DNA of 64,000 bases from Agromyces terreus (GCF_009749465.1 NZ_WBIS01000001.1:930001-994000), one strand, 5' to 3'; counted from the stretch's first letter, positions 1 through 9,006 are shown. Numbers and translations: made by a program. Notes: generated by a model not told the origin, from the letters alone.

Positions 1-167
1 ACGCGAGCATCGTGCTGTCGACGACCGACGTCGACAGCACGTTCGAGGCGGTCGCCGCCAGCGGTGCGGAGGTCGCCCAGGAGCCCATCGATCAACCGTA
101 CGGCGTGCGCGACTGCGCCTTCCGGGACCCGGCGGGCAACATGATCCGCATCCAGCAACCTTCCTGA
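1..167 (+). CDS. VOC (glyoxalase-fold) family protein, C-terminal fragment
   Basis: The reading frame is open from the window edge to the TGA at 165-167 and gives about 54 residues, so the start lies outside. The tail has the usual last beta strands of a vicinal-oxygen-chelate domain, with the signature FRDPAGNMIRIQQ near the end. In such proteins the D-P-x-G-N turn precedes the strand that carries the final metal ligand; here that position looks like Gln, so metal binding is uncertain. Substrate cannot be inferred. The next gene starts 43 bases downstream behind its own Shine-Dalgarno sequence. Confidence 0.8.
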   Translation, partial: ASIVLSTTDVDSTFEAVAASGAEVAQEPIDQPYGVRDCAFRDPAGNMIRIQQPS

Positions 168-210
168 ACGCAACATCACGACCCACGACCTACGACCTGA
201 GGAGCACGTC

Positions 211-669
211 ATGACCGGAACGAAGAAGACGCCCACGCACCAGGCGTTCAGCGCCGAGGAGAAGGCGGCGATGAAGGCCGCCGCCGCCGAGGCCAAGAAG
301 GCCGCGCGCAAGGCCTCCGCCGAGGAGAAGGCCGCCGAGGCCCTCGCCGACTGCGTCGCCAGCATCGAGGCGATGGACGGCGACGATCGCGCGGCCGCCG
401 AGACGATCCATGCGATCGTCCTCAAGCACGCACCTGGGCTCAGCCCGCGCACCTGGTACGGCATGCCGGCGTACGCAGGCGCCGACGGCAAGGCCGTCGT
501 CTTCTTCCAGCCGGCCGGCAAGTTCAAGGCACGCTACGCGACGCTCGGGTTCAACGACGGGGCCGCGCTCGACGAGGGCACCATGTGGCCGACCTCGTTC
601 GCCGTGACGAAGCTGACCGCCGCCGACGAGAAGCTCATCGCCGAACTCGTCGTGCGCGCGGTCGGCTGA
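211..669 (+). CDS. DUF1801/YdhG-type small protein
   Basis: 152 aa. The first 45 residues are an Ala/Lys/Glu-rich, probably helical or coiled-coil extension. The rest has the DUF1801 pattern, with HAPGLSPRTWYGMPAY around residues 70-85 followed by a beta-rich section (VVFFQPAGKFKARYATLGF). Members of this fold are sometimes called iron-chaperone-like after Bacillus YdhG and frataxin, but the role is not established and I do not assign one. GAGGAG lies 7 bases before the ATG. It is probably monocistronic, since a 343-base gap follows. Confidence 0.8.
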   Translation: MTGTKKTPTHQAFSAEEKAAMKAAAAEAKKAARKASAEEKAAEALADCVASIEAMDGDDRAAAETIHAIVLKHAPGLSPRTWYGMPAYAGADGKAVVFFQPAGKFKARYATLGFNDGAALDEGTMWPTSFAVTKLTAADEKLIAELVVRAVG

Positions 670-1012
670 GGCGGCGGCGGTCGGATTCCGGAATCGTCCC
701 GGGCGACGACCGGCCATGCGCCGACGGCATCGGTCGAGCGTCGAATCGGCGGACGATGCTGCCGGTCATGCGTCGAACGCCTCATCCGTGGCGCATCGAT
801 GCGTCGAGAGATTCGGCCGCTGACGTCGAGCGAGCATCGAGTCCTGGTACGGCCCGGAGGCGCCGATCGGCTCCGCTCGCCCCGATCACGACCGAGCGCC
901 GATAATGCACATTATGTCGGTTCGAACGAGCGCACCGAGCGCTGCACGCCTCTCTTCCCCTTCTGACCTGGTGTTCCATACCCCAACGGTGCAGAGTGTG
1001 CAGGAGTTGCCG
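670..1012. other. Intergenic region before the GNAT gene
   Basis: This 343-base stretch has no convincing gene. The open frames that cross it are Arg-rich and have no Shine-Dalgarno sequence. It holds an AT-rich perfect inverted repeat at 902-915 (listed separately) and the ribosome-binding site AGGAG at 1002-1006 in front of a 13-codon reading frame. Confidence 0.6.
902..915. promoter_or_regulatory. 14-bp perfect palindrome, possible operator
   Basis: ATAATG-CA-CATTAT: six-base arms around a 2-base centre, embedded in about 70% G+C sequence. GATAAT at 901-906 also resembles a -10 element, so a repressor bound here could occlude RNA polymerase. It lies 98 bases before the short leader frame of the acetyltransferase gene. 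The regulator is unknown. Confidence 0.4.
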
Positions 1013-1054
1013 ATGAAGCTCCGATCCGCGATTCATGAGAAGGGATCCTCGTGA
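1013..1054 (+). CDS. Possible 13-codon leader peptide (MKLRSAIHEKGSS)
   Basis: ATG at 1013 has AGGAG exactly six bases upstream, which is better placed than the signal of the gene it precedes. The TGA at 1052-1054 overlaps the GTG start of the acetyltransferase gene (GTGA), and that gene's own purine-rich signal (AAGGGA, 1041-1046) lies inside the small frame. This is the layout of a translationally coupled leader peptide. There is no homology support, because the peptide is too short to recognise. Confidence 0.4.
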   Translation: MKLRSAIHEKGSS

Positions 1055-1629
1055 CGTCTGGACACGTCGATGCGGCGCTGACGTTCGAGCTCGCGGACCC
1101 TCGAGCTCCGGAGGCGCAATCGATCCTGGAACGCTTCTTCACCGAGATCGTCGCCCGCTACCGGGGCCGGCCGGCCACCGCTTCGGAGGTCGCGCAGGTG
1201 ATGCTCGACGAGCCGAGCGACGATCTCCGGGGCGACGACGGATTCCTCCTCCTCGCGCGGGAGGGTGACCGAGTGATCGGATGCGGCGGTGTACGCGTCA
1301 TCGAGCCGGGAACCGGCGAACTCACACGGGTGTTCGTCGACGCCATGGCCCGTGGTCGAGGTGCGGGACGGCTGCTGATCGACGAGCTCGAATCGGTCAG
1401 CACTCGTCGCGGCATCCGCACGCTGCGACTGACCGTGCGCGGGGATCTCACCGAGGCGCAGCGGCTCTACCGACGTCTCGGCTACGAGGCCGTCACCCCG
1501 TTCTCCAGATCGCCCTACGCCGACCACCAGCTCGCGAAGACCCTCGTGCCGCTCCCCCGGCAGCCGATTCGTTCGGGTCAGCACGACGGGAAGGGTGCGT
1601 CACCATCAGAACGGCGGATGCCGCGATGA
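1051..1629 (+). CDS. GNAT family N-acetyltransferase
   Basis: 192 aa. GNAT fold: beta4 around VIGCGGVRVIEPGTGEL, the acetyl-CoA pyrophosphate loop R-G-R-G-A-G-R near residue 108 (Q/RxxGxG/A type), and the late motif EAQRLYRRLGYEAVTPF typical of helix 4 and strand 6. The acceptor is unknown. The GTG start is chosen because AAGGGA sits 4-9 bases upstream and the start overlaps the stop of the 13-codon leader frame. About 25 residues at the C terminus (from LPRQPIRSG) extend beyond the fold and look disordered. Confidence 0.85.
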   Translation: MTSGHVDAALTFELADPRAPEAQSILERFFTEIVARYRGRPATASEVAQVMLDEPSDDLRGDDGFLLLAREGDRVIGCGGVRVIEPGTGELTRVFVDAMARGRGAGRLLIDELESVSTRRGIRTLRLTVRGDLTEAQRLYRRLGYEAVTPFSRSPYADHQLAKTLVPLPRQPIRSGQHDGKGASPSERRMPR

Positions 1630-1690
1630 CCGCGCCCCGCACGACGCGGCCGTCCTCCCCCGCACCCTTCGCACGGTCGACGCGGGTCGG

Positions 1691-1696
1691 TAGCAT
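1691..1696 (+). promoter_or_regulatory. -10 element TAGCAT, leaderless start of the VOC gene
   Basis: TAGCAT ends 6 bases before the ATG at 1703, so the transcript should begin at or within a base of the start codon. There is no Shine-Dalgarno sequence, which agrees with leaderless expression. Confidence 0.55.
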
Positions 1697-1702
1697 GCAC
1701 GC

Positions 1703-2140
1703 ATGCCCATCAAACTCGAGAACGTCGGCATCGCGGTTCGCGACCTCGAAGCCACGATCGCGTTCTTCACCGACCTCGGCCTGAGCGTCATCGGCCGTGA
1801 CACCGTCAGCGGCGAATGGACCGACACCGCCGTGGGCCTCGACGGCAACCACGCCAAGATCGCGATGCTGCAGACGCCCGACGGGCACGGCCGGCTCGAA
1901 CTCTTCGAGTACCTCCACCCCGATGCGATCGAGACCGAGCCCACGCTCCCCAACGAGATCGGCATGCACCGGGTGGCGTTCTCGGTCGACGACCTCGACG
2001 CGGCGCTCGAGGTCGCCGCGAGGCACGGGTGCCATCCGCTCCGCGGCGTGGCCACCTACCAGGACGTCTACAAGCTCACCTACCTGCGCGGGCCGAGCGG
2101 CATCCTCGTGATGCTCGCCGAGGCGTTGCAGAAGGGTTGA
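1703..2140 (+). CDS. VOC family protein, methylmalonyl-CoA epimerase-like
   Basis: 145 aa, one full glyoxalase/VOC unit (two beta-alpha-beta-beta-beta modules). It starts KLENVGIAVRDLEATIAFF, has a central RLELFEYLHP strand, and the second module starts MHRVAFSVDDLDAALE and ends TYLRGPSGILVMLAEAL. The spacing and Glu in ELFEY and MLAE are what the metal site of epimerase/lactoylglutathione-lyase relatives uses. The reaction cannot be fixed from sequence. It is probably transcribed leaderless. Confidence 0.8.
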   Translation: MPIKLENVGIAVRDLEATIAFFTDLGLSVIGRDTVSGEWTDTAVGLDGNHAKIAMLQTPDGHGRLELFEYLHPDAIETEPTLPNEIGMHRVAFSVDDLDAALEVAARHGCHPLRGVATYQDVYKLTYLRGPSGILVMLAEALQKG

Positions 2141-2156
2141 GCCGCGCGTGGCCCGA

Positions 2157-2162
2157 TAGTTT
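2157..2162 (+). promoter_or_regulatory. -10 element TAGTTT, leaderless start of SDR gene
   Basis: TAGTTT lies 6 bases before the ATG at 2169, and there is no ribosome-binding site between them. The gap to the previous gene is only 28 bases, so this promoter may serve the oxidoreductase alone. Confidence 0.45.
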
Positions 2163-2168
2163 GGTCGC

Positions 2169-2834
2169 ATGCCCCTCGCTCTCGTCACCGGTGCCGCGCG
2201 CGCCGACAGCATCGCCGCCGGCATCGTCCCCCGACTCCTCGACGACGGGTGGGATGTCGCGACCAGCGATCTGCTCGACGCCGATTTCCCGTGCGACCTC
2301 TCGCAGCCCGAAGCCCCCGGCGCGCTCATCGATGCGGTCCGGCAGGAGCGCGGCCCGATCACGGCGCTCGTGCTCAGCCACGCGCATGACATCGAGTCGG
2401 GCATCCTCGACACCACGGCCGAGAGCTTCGACCGCCATGTCGCCGTCAATGCGCGCGCCAGCCTGCTGATGATCGCGGCCTTCGCTCGCCAGGTTCCGGC
2501 CGACGGCGGCGCGATCGTCGCGCTCACGAGCGATCACACGACCGGCAACCTGCCGTACGGCGCTTCGAAGGGTGCCCTCGATCGGCTGGTCATCTCCGCC
2601 GCGCGCGAACTCGGACCGCGGGGCATCTCCGCGAACGTCCTGAACCCGGGTCCGATCGACACGGGGTGGATCACGCCCGAGTTCGGTCGAGAGCTCGAGT
2701 CGCTGCATCCGCTCGGCCGCCTCGGAACCCCGCACGACATCGCCGAGGTCGTGGCGTTCCTGGTCTCGCCGGCCGGTCGCTGGGTCTCGGGCCAACTCCT
2801 GAAGGCCGACGGAGCGTTCTCGGCGCGCTACTGA
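2169..2834 (+). CDS. SDR family oxidoreductase with atypical cofactor loop
   Basis: 221 aa Rossmann-fold short-chain dehydrogenase. The active-site YGASK (about residue 135) and an upstream Ser (ALTSDHT) are present, as is the C-terminal PLGRLGTPHDIAEVVAFLVS block. The nucleotide loop is LVTGAARADSIAAGI instead of the classical TGxxxGxG; the S-I-A-x-G pattern resembles the divergent enoyl-ACP reductase type. The protein is short for the family (usually 240-260 aa). It probably uses NAD(P)H, and the substrate is unknown. Its last 7 bases overlap the end of the convergent gene on the minus strand. Confidence 0.85.
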   Translation: MPLALVTGAARADSIAAGIVPRLLDDGWDVATSDLLDADFPCDLSQPEAPGALIDAVRQERGPITALVLSHAHDIESGILDTTAESFDRHVAVNARASLLMIAAFARQVPADGGAIVALTSDHTTGNLPYGASKGALDRLVISAARELGPRGISANVLNPGPIDTGWITPEFGRELESLHPLGRLGTPHDIAEVVAFLVSPAGRWVSGQLLKADGAFSARY

Positions 2835-3145
2835 GCGGAGCCCCGCTCCCCGATCGGCATGCCGAATTCGTTGAGCGGCACGTCGATCGGCCGCTCCGGC
2901 AGCCGCCGGCTGGTCGGGCATTCGAGTATCGATTCGGGCGTCGAATGATCGATCACGTGCTCCCCCATCGCATGCCCGCAGACCGGGCAGAGGCGTTCGG
3001 CGATCGGCGTGGTGTCCTCGGGATGGTCCTCGACGACGGTCGCGCCGCCGAACGCGGGCGACAGTGCCCGATCGACCCTCTCGAAGAATCGGGTGTATGC
3101 GTTTCCGGTCTTGCCCTCAGGCGGGCTCGCCACCGTGCGTGCCAT
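2828..3145 (-). CDS. Small Cys/His-rich protein of unknown function
   Basis: 105 aa. I do not recognise a family. The distinctive part is residues 53-76: C53-P-V-C56-G-H58, then H63, H67 and C76, a possible zinc site. The flanks are polar and there is no signal peptide or membrane segment. A real gene is supported by a -10 element (TAGCAT) exactly 6 bases before the ATG at 3145, the same layout as its neighbours. It ends by overlapping the SDR stop codon tail to tail. Confidence 0.7.
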   Translation of the reverse strand: MARTVASPPEGKTGNAYTRFFERVDRALSPAFGGATVVEDHPEDTTPIAERLCPVCGHAMGEHVIDHSTPESILECPTSRRLPERPIDVPLNEFGMPIGERGSAQ

Positions 3146-3151
3146 GAGCGG

Positions 3152-3157
3152 ATGCTA
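3152..3157 (-). promoter_or_regulatory. -10 element TAGCAT, leaderless start of the Cys/His-rich gene
   Basis: Reads TAGCAT on the minus strand, 6 bases before the ATG at 3145. There is no Shine-Dalgarno sequence. Confidence 0.5.
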
Positions 3158-3219
3158 CGCCCCCACGCCCGTCGCCGCCAGCATCGGACTCGGCCGAGCC
3201 GCCGGTGCGCACGCCGTCA

Positions 3220-3225
3220 TAGGCT
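3220..3225 (+). promoter_or_regulatory. -10 element TAGGCT, leaderless start of SDR gene
   Basis: TAGGCT lies 6 bases before the ATG at 3232, and the intervening bases carry no ribosome-binding site. Confidence 0.5.
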
Positions 3226-3231
3226 GTTCGC

Positions 3232-3996
3232 ATGACCCCGGATGCCGCTGCCCGACCCGTCACGATCATCACCGGCGCGAGCCGCGGAATCGGCGCCGAG
3301 ATCGCCCGACGGCTCGCGGCCGAGGGGCACGACCTCGTGCTGACGTACCGAGACCGCCTCGACGACGCCGAGCGCGTCGTCGCCGAATGCGAGGCATCCG
3401 GTGCCCGCGTGCTGCTGCTCCGGGTCGACATGGCCGATCTCGACGCGGCGGCGCAGGTCGTGCCGCAGGCGATCGCCGCGTTCGGCATGATCACCGGCCT
3501 CGTGAACAACGCCGGCATCACCGGGCGCATCGGGCCGTTCCTCGACGCGCCGCTCGAGGAGACCGAGTTGGTCTTCCGGGTCAACGTGCTCGCCCCCATC
3601 GTGGTCACCCAGTCGGCGATCGCGCACATGTCGACGGAGCGCGGCGGGGCCGGCGGCAGCGTCGTGAACATCTCGTCGGGAGCCGCGAAGAGCGGGTCGC
3701 CGAACACCTACATCACCTACGCCATGAGCAAGGCCGCGCTGAATGCGCTGACCACGGGGGCGTCCAAGGAGTTCGGTCCTGCCGGCGTGCGCGTCAACAC
3801 GGTCTCGCCCGGAACGACGCGGACCGAGATCCACGCCGCCGCCGGGCGGCCGAACGCGCCCGACGAGCGGGCCCCGGGCATCCCGATGCGCAGGCCGGGC
3901 GAGGTGCACGAGATCGCCGGCGCCGTCGTCTACCTGATGTCGACGGATGCCTCGTACACCTCGGGCGCCGACATCAGGGTCGCCGGCGGCAACTGA
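3232..3996 (+). CDS. SDR family oxidoreductase (classical, FabG-like)
   Basis: 254 aa classical short-chain dehydrogenase. TGASRGIG cofactor loop at residues 14-21, NNAGI near 90, catalytic Ser in NISSG, YAMSK catalytic Tyr/Lys near 167, then the VSPGTTRTEI segment. The C terminus SYTSGADIRVAGGN is the usual SDR ending. Most relatives are 3-oxoacyl- or sugar/alcohol dehydrogenases using NADP(H); the substrate cannot be told. It is convergent with dhaM, and only 21 bases separate the two stop codons. Confidence 0.87.
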   Translation: MTPDAAARPVTIITGASRGIGAEIARRLAAEGHDLVLTYRDRLDDAERVVAECEASGARVLLLRVDMADLDAAAQVVPQAIAAFGMITGLVNNAGITGRIGPFLDAPLEETELVFRVNVLAPIVVTQSAIAHMSTERGGAGGSVVNISSGAAKSGSPNTYITYAMSKAALNALTTGASKEFGPAGVRVNTVSPGTTRTEIHAAAGRPNAPDERAPGIPMRRPGEVHEIAGAVVYLMSTDASYTSGADIRVAGGN

Positions 3997-4017
3997 GTCG
4001 CCGCCTCCCCCGACGTC

Positions 4018-4749
4018 TCAGGATTCGCCGAAGCCCGATTCCACGAGCTCGGCGATCGCGTCGACGGCATTCGATGCGGCCGGATCCTCACTCGCGATCT
4101 CGAGCGACGCGCCCTTGGTGAGCCCGAGCGACATGATCGCGAGCAGGCTCCGGGCATCGGTGCCGTTCACGGTGACGCGCTGGTCGAACGTGCTCGCGAG
4201 CTTCACGAGTTCCGCCGCCGGACGCGCGTGCAGACCGTCGTCGTTCACGAGCGTGACCGTGCGCACAGGGCCCGCGGATGCCTCGCCGCCGACCTTCTCG
4301 GTCGCCGTCGCCGTGGCCGCGGGCTCGGGCCCCGCGGCATCCGCCCTCTCTGGCTCCCGGGCACCGCCCGCCGACTGCGCCGCCCGCACGACGTCATCGA
4401 GCGGCTCACCCGACTCGGCCGCGACCGCCGCCGCCACTCCCCCCTCGACGAGCGGTGCGTCGACGATCGTCACGCGCGCGCGGAGCTCGTCGTCGAGGAA
4501 GTCGAGCGCCGTCTCGGCGGTCAGGATCGCCGAACCGAGGTCGCAGAGCACGGCGACGCCGGCGCCCGAGTCGGCTTCGTCGATCGCCGACATCACGCGA
4601 TCGAAGCTCGTGCCGATGCGACCGTCGTCGGTTCCGCCCGCTGCGACGAGCGCGACGGACGCCGCCATCTGCCGTGCGAGTTCGACGAGGCCTTCGGCGA
4701 TCTTCGACGAGTGCGAGACGAAGACGACGCCGACGCTCCCCTCCCCCAC
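4018..4749 (-). CDS. dhaM: DhaM-HPr fusion, phosphotransferase subunit of dihydroxyacetone kinase
   Basis: 243 aa from GTG at 4749. This start lies 1 base after the dhaL stop, and further upstream the frame is only shadow of dhaL. Residues 1-130 form the EIIA-mannose-like DhaM domain with the phospho-His in VSHSSKIAEG (about residue 12). After an Ala/Glu-rich linker comes an HPr domain with active-site His in GLHARPAAELVKLA and the regulatory-Ser region ARSLLAIMSLGLTKG. Known role: passes phosphate from the PTS to ADP bound on DhaL. Unlike E. coli DhaM there is no Enzyme I-like third domain, so phosphate must come from the general Enzyme I. Confidence 0.9.
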   Translation of the reverse strand: MGEGSVGVVFVSHSSKIAEGLVELARQMAASVALVAAGGTDDGRIGTSFDRVMSAIDEADSGAGVAVLCDLGSAILTAETALDFLDDELRARVTIVDAPLVEGGVAAAVAAESGEPLDDVVRAAQSAGGAREPERADAAGPEPAATATATEKVGGEASAGPVRTVTLVNDDGLHARPAAELVKLASTFDQRVTVNGTDARSLLAIMSLGLTKGASLEIASEDPAASNAVDAIAELVESGFGES

Positions 4750-4750
4750 G

Positions 4751-5398
4751 TCAGGCGCCCGTCGATTCGGAGGCCGCGTCCGCCGCCGCCTGCAGCAGCA
4801 GTGCGCTCGACTGGGCGCCCGGATCGCGATGGCCGACCGAACGTTCGCCCAGGTAGCTCGCCCGCCCCTTGCGGGCGACCAACGGCTCGGTCGCCTCGGC
4901 GCCGGATGCCGCCGCCTCGGCGGCCGCGGCGAGCACGGCCGAGGCATCCGCGCCGGCGGCGGCGGCTTCGGTCGCGGCATCGACGGCCGGCGTCCAAGCG
5001 TCGATCATGGTCTTGTCACCGGATTCGGCCTTGCCCCGAGACACGATGCCGTCTCGCGCCGCCTCCAGCATCCGCGCCACCGCGCTGCCGTCGAGCGAGG
5101 CATCCGTGCCCGCGGAGGCCGCGGCCTTGAGATAGGCCGTGCCGTACAGCGGTCCCGCCGCGCCCCCGACCGTGGAGATGAGGGTCATCGCGACGAGCTT
5201 CAGCACGTCTCCCGGAGTCGATCCGGCCGCGAGGTCGTCGAGCTTCGGCACCACGGCCTCGAACCCGCGATCGAGGTTCTCGCCGTGATCGCCGTCGCCG
5301 ATGTCGCGATCGAGCCGGATGAGCTCGACGCGGTGCTCCGCGACGACCTCGGCGCTCCGCCGCACCCAGTCGACAGCCCAGTTGATGTCCAGTCCCAC
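4751..5398 (-). CDS. dhaL: Dihydroxyacetone kinase ADP-binding subunit DhaL
   Basis: 215 aa. DIGDGDHG near residue 32 holds the Asp residues that bind the Mg-nucleotide, STVGGAAGPLYGTAYL is the DhaL phosphate loop, and SGDKTMIDAW and GRASYLGERS complete the helical barrel signature. Role: carries the nucleotide that is rephosphorylated by DhaM and transfers phosphate to dihydroxyacetone on DhaK. Starts at GTG 5398 with AGGGG 7 bases upstream and only 10 bases after the dhaK stop, so it is the second gene of dhaKLM. Confidence 0.92.
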   Translation of the reverse strand: MGLDINWAVDWVRRSAEVVAEHRVELIRLDRDIGDGDHGENLDRGFEAVVPKLDDLAAGSTPGDVLKLVAMTLISTVGGAAGPLYGTAYLKAAASAGTDASLDGSAVARMLEAARDGIVSRGKAESGDKTMIDAWTPAVDAATEAAAAGADASAVLAAAAEAAASGAEATEPLVARKGRASYLGERSVGHRDPGAQSSALLLQAAADAASESTGA

Positions 5399-5408
5399 GT
5401 TCGCGCCC

Positions 5409-6410
<1,002 letters not shown>

Positions 6411-6614
6411 GCTCGTCCTCTCCCCTGGGCTGCGAGACGCCGAGCAACCGTGCATCGACGCCGACGCAGCACTCCCTCGGCCAACCTACGCCAGCAGGCG
6501 ACCGCCGTGGAAGGGGTTCGTCGGATGTCCCGCGCGGCCATTCCCCCAGCGCGGGGCACGGGGCTAGGGTGACAGTGCGACCGCAATGAGGCGGCGCACG
6601 CGAAGGGGGTAGAA
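6411..6614. promoter_or_regulatory. Divergent dhaK / glpF promoter region
   Basis: 204 bases. A candidate -10 for glpF is TAGGGT at 6565-6570, with a strong ribosome-binding site (GAAGGGGGT) before the ATG. On the minus strand TAGGTT at 6487-6482 could be the dhaK -10. A 7-bp inverted repeat (CCCGCGC 6529-6535 / GCGCGGG 6549-6555) lies just upstream of the glpF -10 and may be an operator. I see no recognisable regulator-specific box. Confidence 0.45.
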
Positions 6615-7382
6615 ATGAATCTGGGAGTCATCTTCCTTTCGGAGATGGTCGGCACCGCGATGTTGGTTCTGCTCGGCTGCGGCGTCGTCGCCAACGTCGC
6701 GCTCGTCAAGAACAAGGGATTCAACGGCGGATTCCTGATGGTGAACATCGGCTGGGGCCTCGCGGTCTTCTCGGGCGTCATCGTCTCGTTCGCGTCGGGC
6801 GCCCACATCAACCCGGCGGTGACGCTCGGGCTGACCGTGAACATCCTCGGCAAGGGCGGCACGGAATTCGTGCCCGGCATCCCCATCGACGGGGCGTCCA
6901 TCTTCACCTACATCGGCGCCCAACTCGTCGGCGCGATCATCGGCGCCGTGTTCTGCTGGCTCGCGTACAAGCAGCACTTCGACGAGGAGCCCGACCCGGC
7001 CAACAAGCTCGGCGTCTTCTCCACCGGTCCCGCCATCCGCTCCTACGGATGGAACCTCGTCACCGAGCTGATCGGCACCTTCGTGCTGGTCTTCGTGGTG
7101 ATCGGATTCGGGTTCAACGGCGAGGCCGCAGGCCTCGCGTCGCTCGGCGCCCTTCCCGTCGCACTCCTCGTGATCGGCATCGGCGCCTCCCTCGGCGGCC
7201 CGACCGGCTACGCGATCAACCCGGCCCGTGACCTCGGTCCGCGCATCGCGCACGCCATCCTGCCCATCAAGGGCAAGGGCGGCAGCGACTGGTCCTACTC
7301 GTGGGTCCCGGTCGTCGGCCCGATCCTCGGAGGTCTCCTGGCGGGTTGGGCGGCGCTCGCCCTCCTGCCCGTGCTCGCCTAG
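6615..7382 (+). CDS. glpF: Glycerol uptake facilitator (aquaglyceroporin)
   Basis: 255 aa integral membrane channel of the MIP family with six predicted membrane segments and both pore half-helices: INPAVTLGL near residue 62 and INPARDLGPR near residue 203. The Asp after NPAR is the marker of glycerol-conducting rather than water-only channels. It starts with a typical periplasmic-side-first helix (LGVIFLSEMVGTAMLVLLG). Followed after 95 bases by glpK, with a GC-rich hairpin in between. Confidence 0.94.
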   Translation: MNLGVIFLSEMVGTAMLVLLGCGVVANVALVKNKGFNGGFLMVNIGWGLAVFSGVIVSFASGAHINPAVTLGLTVNILGKGGTEFVPGIPIDGASIFTYIGAQLVGAIIGAVFCWLAYKQHFDEEPDPANKLGVFSTGPAIRSYGWNLVTELIGTFVLVFVVIGFGFNGEAAGLASLGALPVALLVIGIGASLGGPTGYAINPARDLGPRIAHAILPIKGKGGSDWSYSWVPVVGPILGGLLAGWAALALLPVLA

Positions 7383-7388
7383 CGGGCA

Positions 7389-7419
7389 GCGCCGCCCGGT
7401 CCGTCGGATCGGGCGGCGC
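7389..7419 (+). terminator. Intercistronic hairpin between glpF and glpK
   Basis: GCGCCGCCCG (7389-7398) pairs with CGGGCGGCGC (7410-7419) around an 11-base loop. There is no U run. It may act as a partial terminator or as an mRNA stabiliser between the two cistrons. Confidence 0.45.
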
Positions 7420-7477
7420 CGTACATCACTGAATCGCGTGCCTCGGCGATCGGGGCGTGCAGCAACGAGAGGAAGTC

Positions 7478-8992
7478 ATGGCCGACTACATCCTGGCGAT
7501 CGACCAGGGAACCACGAGCACCCGCTCGATCGTCTTCGACAAGAAGGGATCGATCGTCTCGACCGGGCAGCTCGAGCACGAGCAGATCTTCCCGAAGGCG
7601 GGGTGGGTCGAGCACGACCCCGCCGAGATCTGGCGCAACACCCGCGAGGTGATCGGCCAGGCGCTCGGCAAGGCCAACATCACCCGCCACGACATCGCCG
7701 CGGTGGGCATCACGAACCAGCGCGAGACCGCCGTGGTCTGGGACAAGAACACCGGCGAGCCGGTCTACAACGCGATCGTCTGGCAGGACACCCGCACCCA
7801 GGCGATCGTCGACCGCCTCGCCGCCGACGGCGGCGTCGAACGGTTCAAGCCGATCGTGGGCCTCCCGCTCGCCACGTACTTCTCGGGCACGAAGATCGTC
7901 TGGATCCTCGAGAACGTCGAGGGCGCGCGCGAGAAGGCCGAAGCCGGCGACCTGCTCTTCGGCACGACCGACACCTGGGTGCTCTGGAACCTCACGGGCG
8001 GCGTCGACGGCGGCGTCCACGCGACGGATGTCACGAACGCGTCCCGAACCCTGTTCATGGATCTCGAGACCCTCTCGTGGCGCGACGACATCCTCGAGGC
8101 GTTCGACGTGCCGAAGTCGATGCTCCCCGAGATCCGCTCCTCCTCCGAGGTCTACGGAACCGTCGGTCTCTCGAGCCTCCTCCGCGAGGTCCCGGTGGCC
8201 GGCATCCTCGGCGATCAGCAGGCTGCCACGTTCGGACAGGCCGCGTTCGACGCGGGCGAATCGAAGAACACCTACGGCACGGGCAACTTCCTGATCTTCA
8301 ACACCGACACCGAGATCATCCACTCGAAGAACGGCCTGCTGACCACGCTGGGCTACAAGCTCGGCGACGAGCCGGCGCACTACGCGCTCGAGGGATCGAT
8401 CGCGGTGACCGGCTCGCTGATCCAGTGGCTCCGCGACAACCTCGGCATCATCTCGAGCGCGCCCGAGGTCGAAGAGCTCGCGAAGACCGTCGAGGACAAC
8501 GGCGGCGCGTACTTCGTCCCGGCGTTCTCCGGGCTCTTCGCACCGTACTGGCGGTCGGATGCACGCGGTGCCCTCGTGGGCCTGACGCGGTACGTGAACA
8601 AGGGCCACATCGCGCGTGCGGCGCTCGAGGCGACCGCGTTCCAGACCCGCGAGGTGCTCGATGCCGTGAACGCCGACTCCGGGGTCGACCTCACCGAGCT
8701 CAAGGTCGACGGCGGCATGATCGCGAACAACACGCTCATGCAGTTCCAGGCCGACATCCTCGGCGTGCCGGTCGTGCGGCCGGTCGTCGCCGAGACGACG
8801 GCGCTCGGTGCCGCATACGCGGCCGGCCTCGCGGTCGGGTTCTGGTCGGATCTCGACGAGCTCCGCGCCAACTGGCAGGAGGACTCCCGCTGGGAGCCGA
8901 AGATGGACGACGAAGAGCGCGACCGTCAGATCCGCAACTGGAAGAAGGCCGTCACGAAGACCTTCGACTGGGTCGACGACGACGTGGAGTGA
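7478..8992 (+). CDS. glpK: Glycerol kinase
   Basis: 504 aa FGGY-family kinase, the usual length. N-terminal ATP loop [13 protein letters not shown]; glycerol-contact regions [20 protein letters not shown] and the C-terminal domain [21 protein letters not shown]. Phosphorylates glycerol to sn-glycerol 3-phosphate in the cytosol, trapping what GlpF admits. The ATG at 7478 is preferred over an in-frame GTG 21 bases upstream because AGAGGAAG sits directly before it. No glpD lies in the window. Confidence 0.96.
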   Translation: MADYILAIDQGTTSTRSIVFDKKGSIVSTGQLEHEQIFPKAGWVEHDPAEIWRNTREVIGQALGKANITRHDIAAVGITNQRETAVVWDKNTGEPVYNAIVWQDTRTQAIVDRLAADGGVERFKPIVGLPLATYFSGTKIVWILENVEGAREKAEAGDLLFGTTDTWVLWNLTGGVDGGVHATDVTNASRTLFMDLETLSWRDDILEAFDVPKSMLPEIRSSSEVYGTVGLSSLLREVPVAGILGDQQAATFGQAAFDAGESKNTYGTGNFLIFNTDTEIIHSKNGLLTTLGYKLGDEPAHYALEGSIAVTGSLIQWLRDNLGIISSAPEVEELAKTVEDNGGAYFVPAFSGLFAPYWRSDARGALVGLTRYVNKGHIARAALEATAFQTREVLDAVNADSGVDLTELKVDGGMIANNTLMQFQADILGVPVVRPVVAETTALGAAYAAGLAVGFWSDLDELRANWQEDSRWEPKMDDEERDRQIRNWKKAVTKTFDWVDDDVE

Positions 8993-9006
8993 TCTCTGCT
9001 CCGAAC

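Noticed and set aside
782-1142. Minus-strand open frames in the gap before the GNAT gene
   Set aside because: No ribosome-binding site, no -10 at suitable distance, Arg/Ser/His-rich composition, and overlap with the likely promoter of the plus-strand gene.
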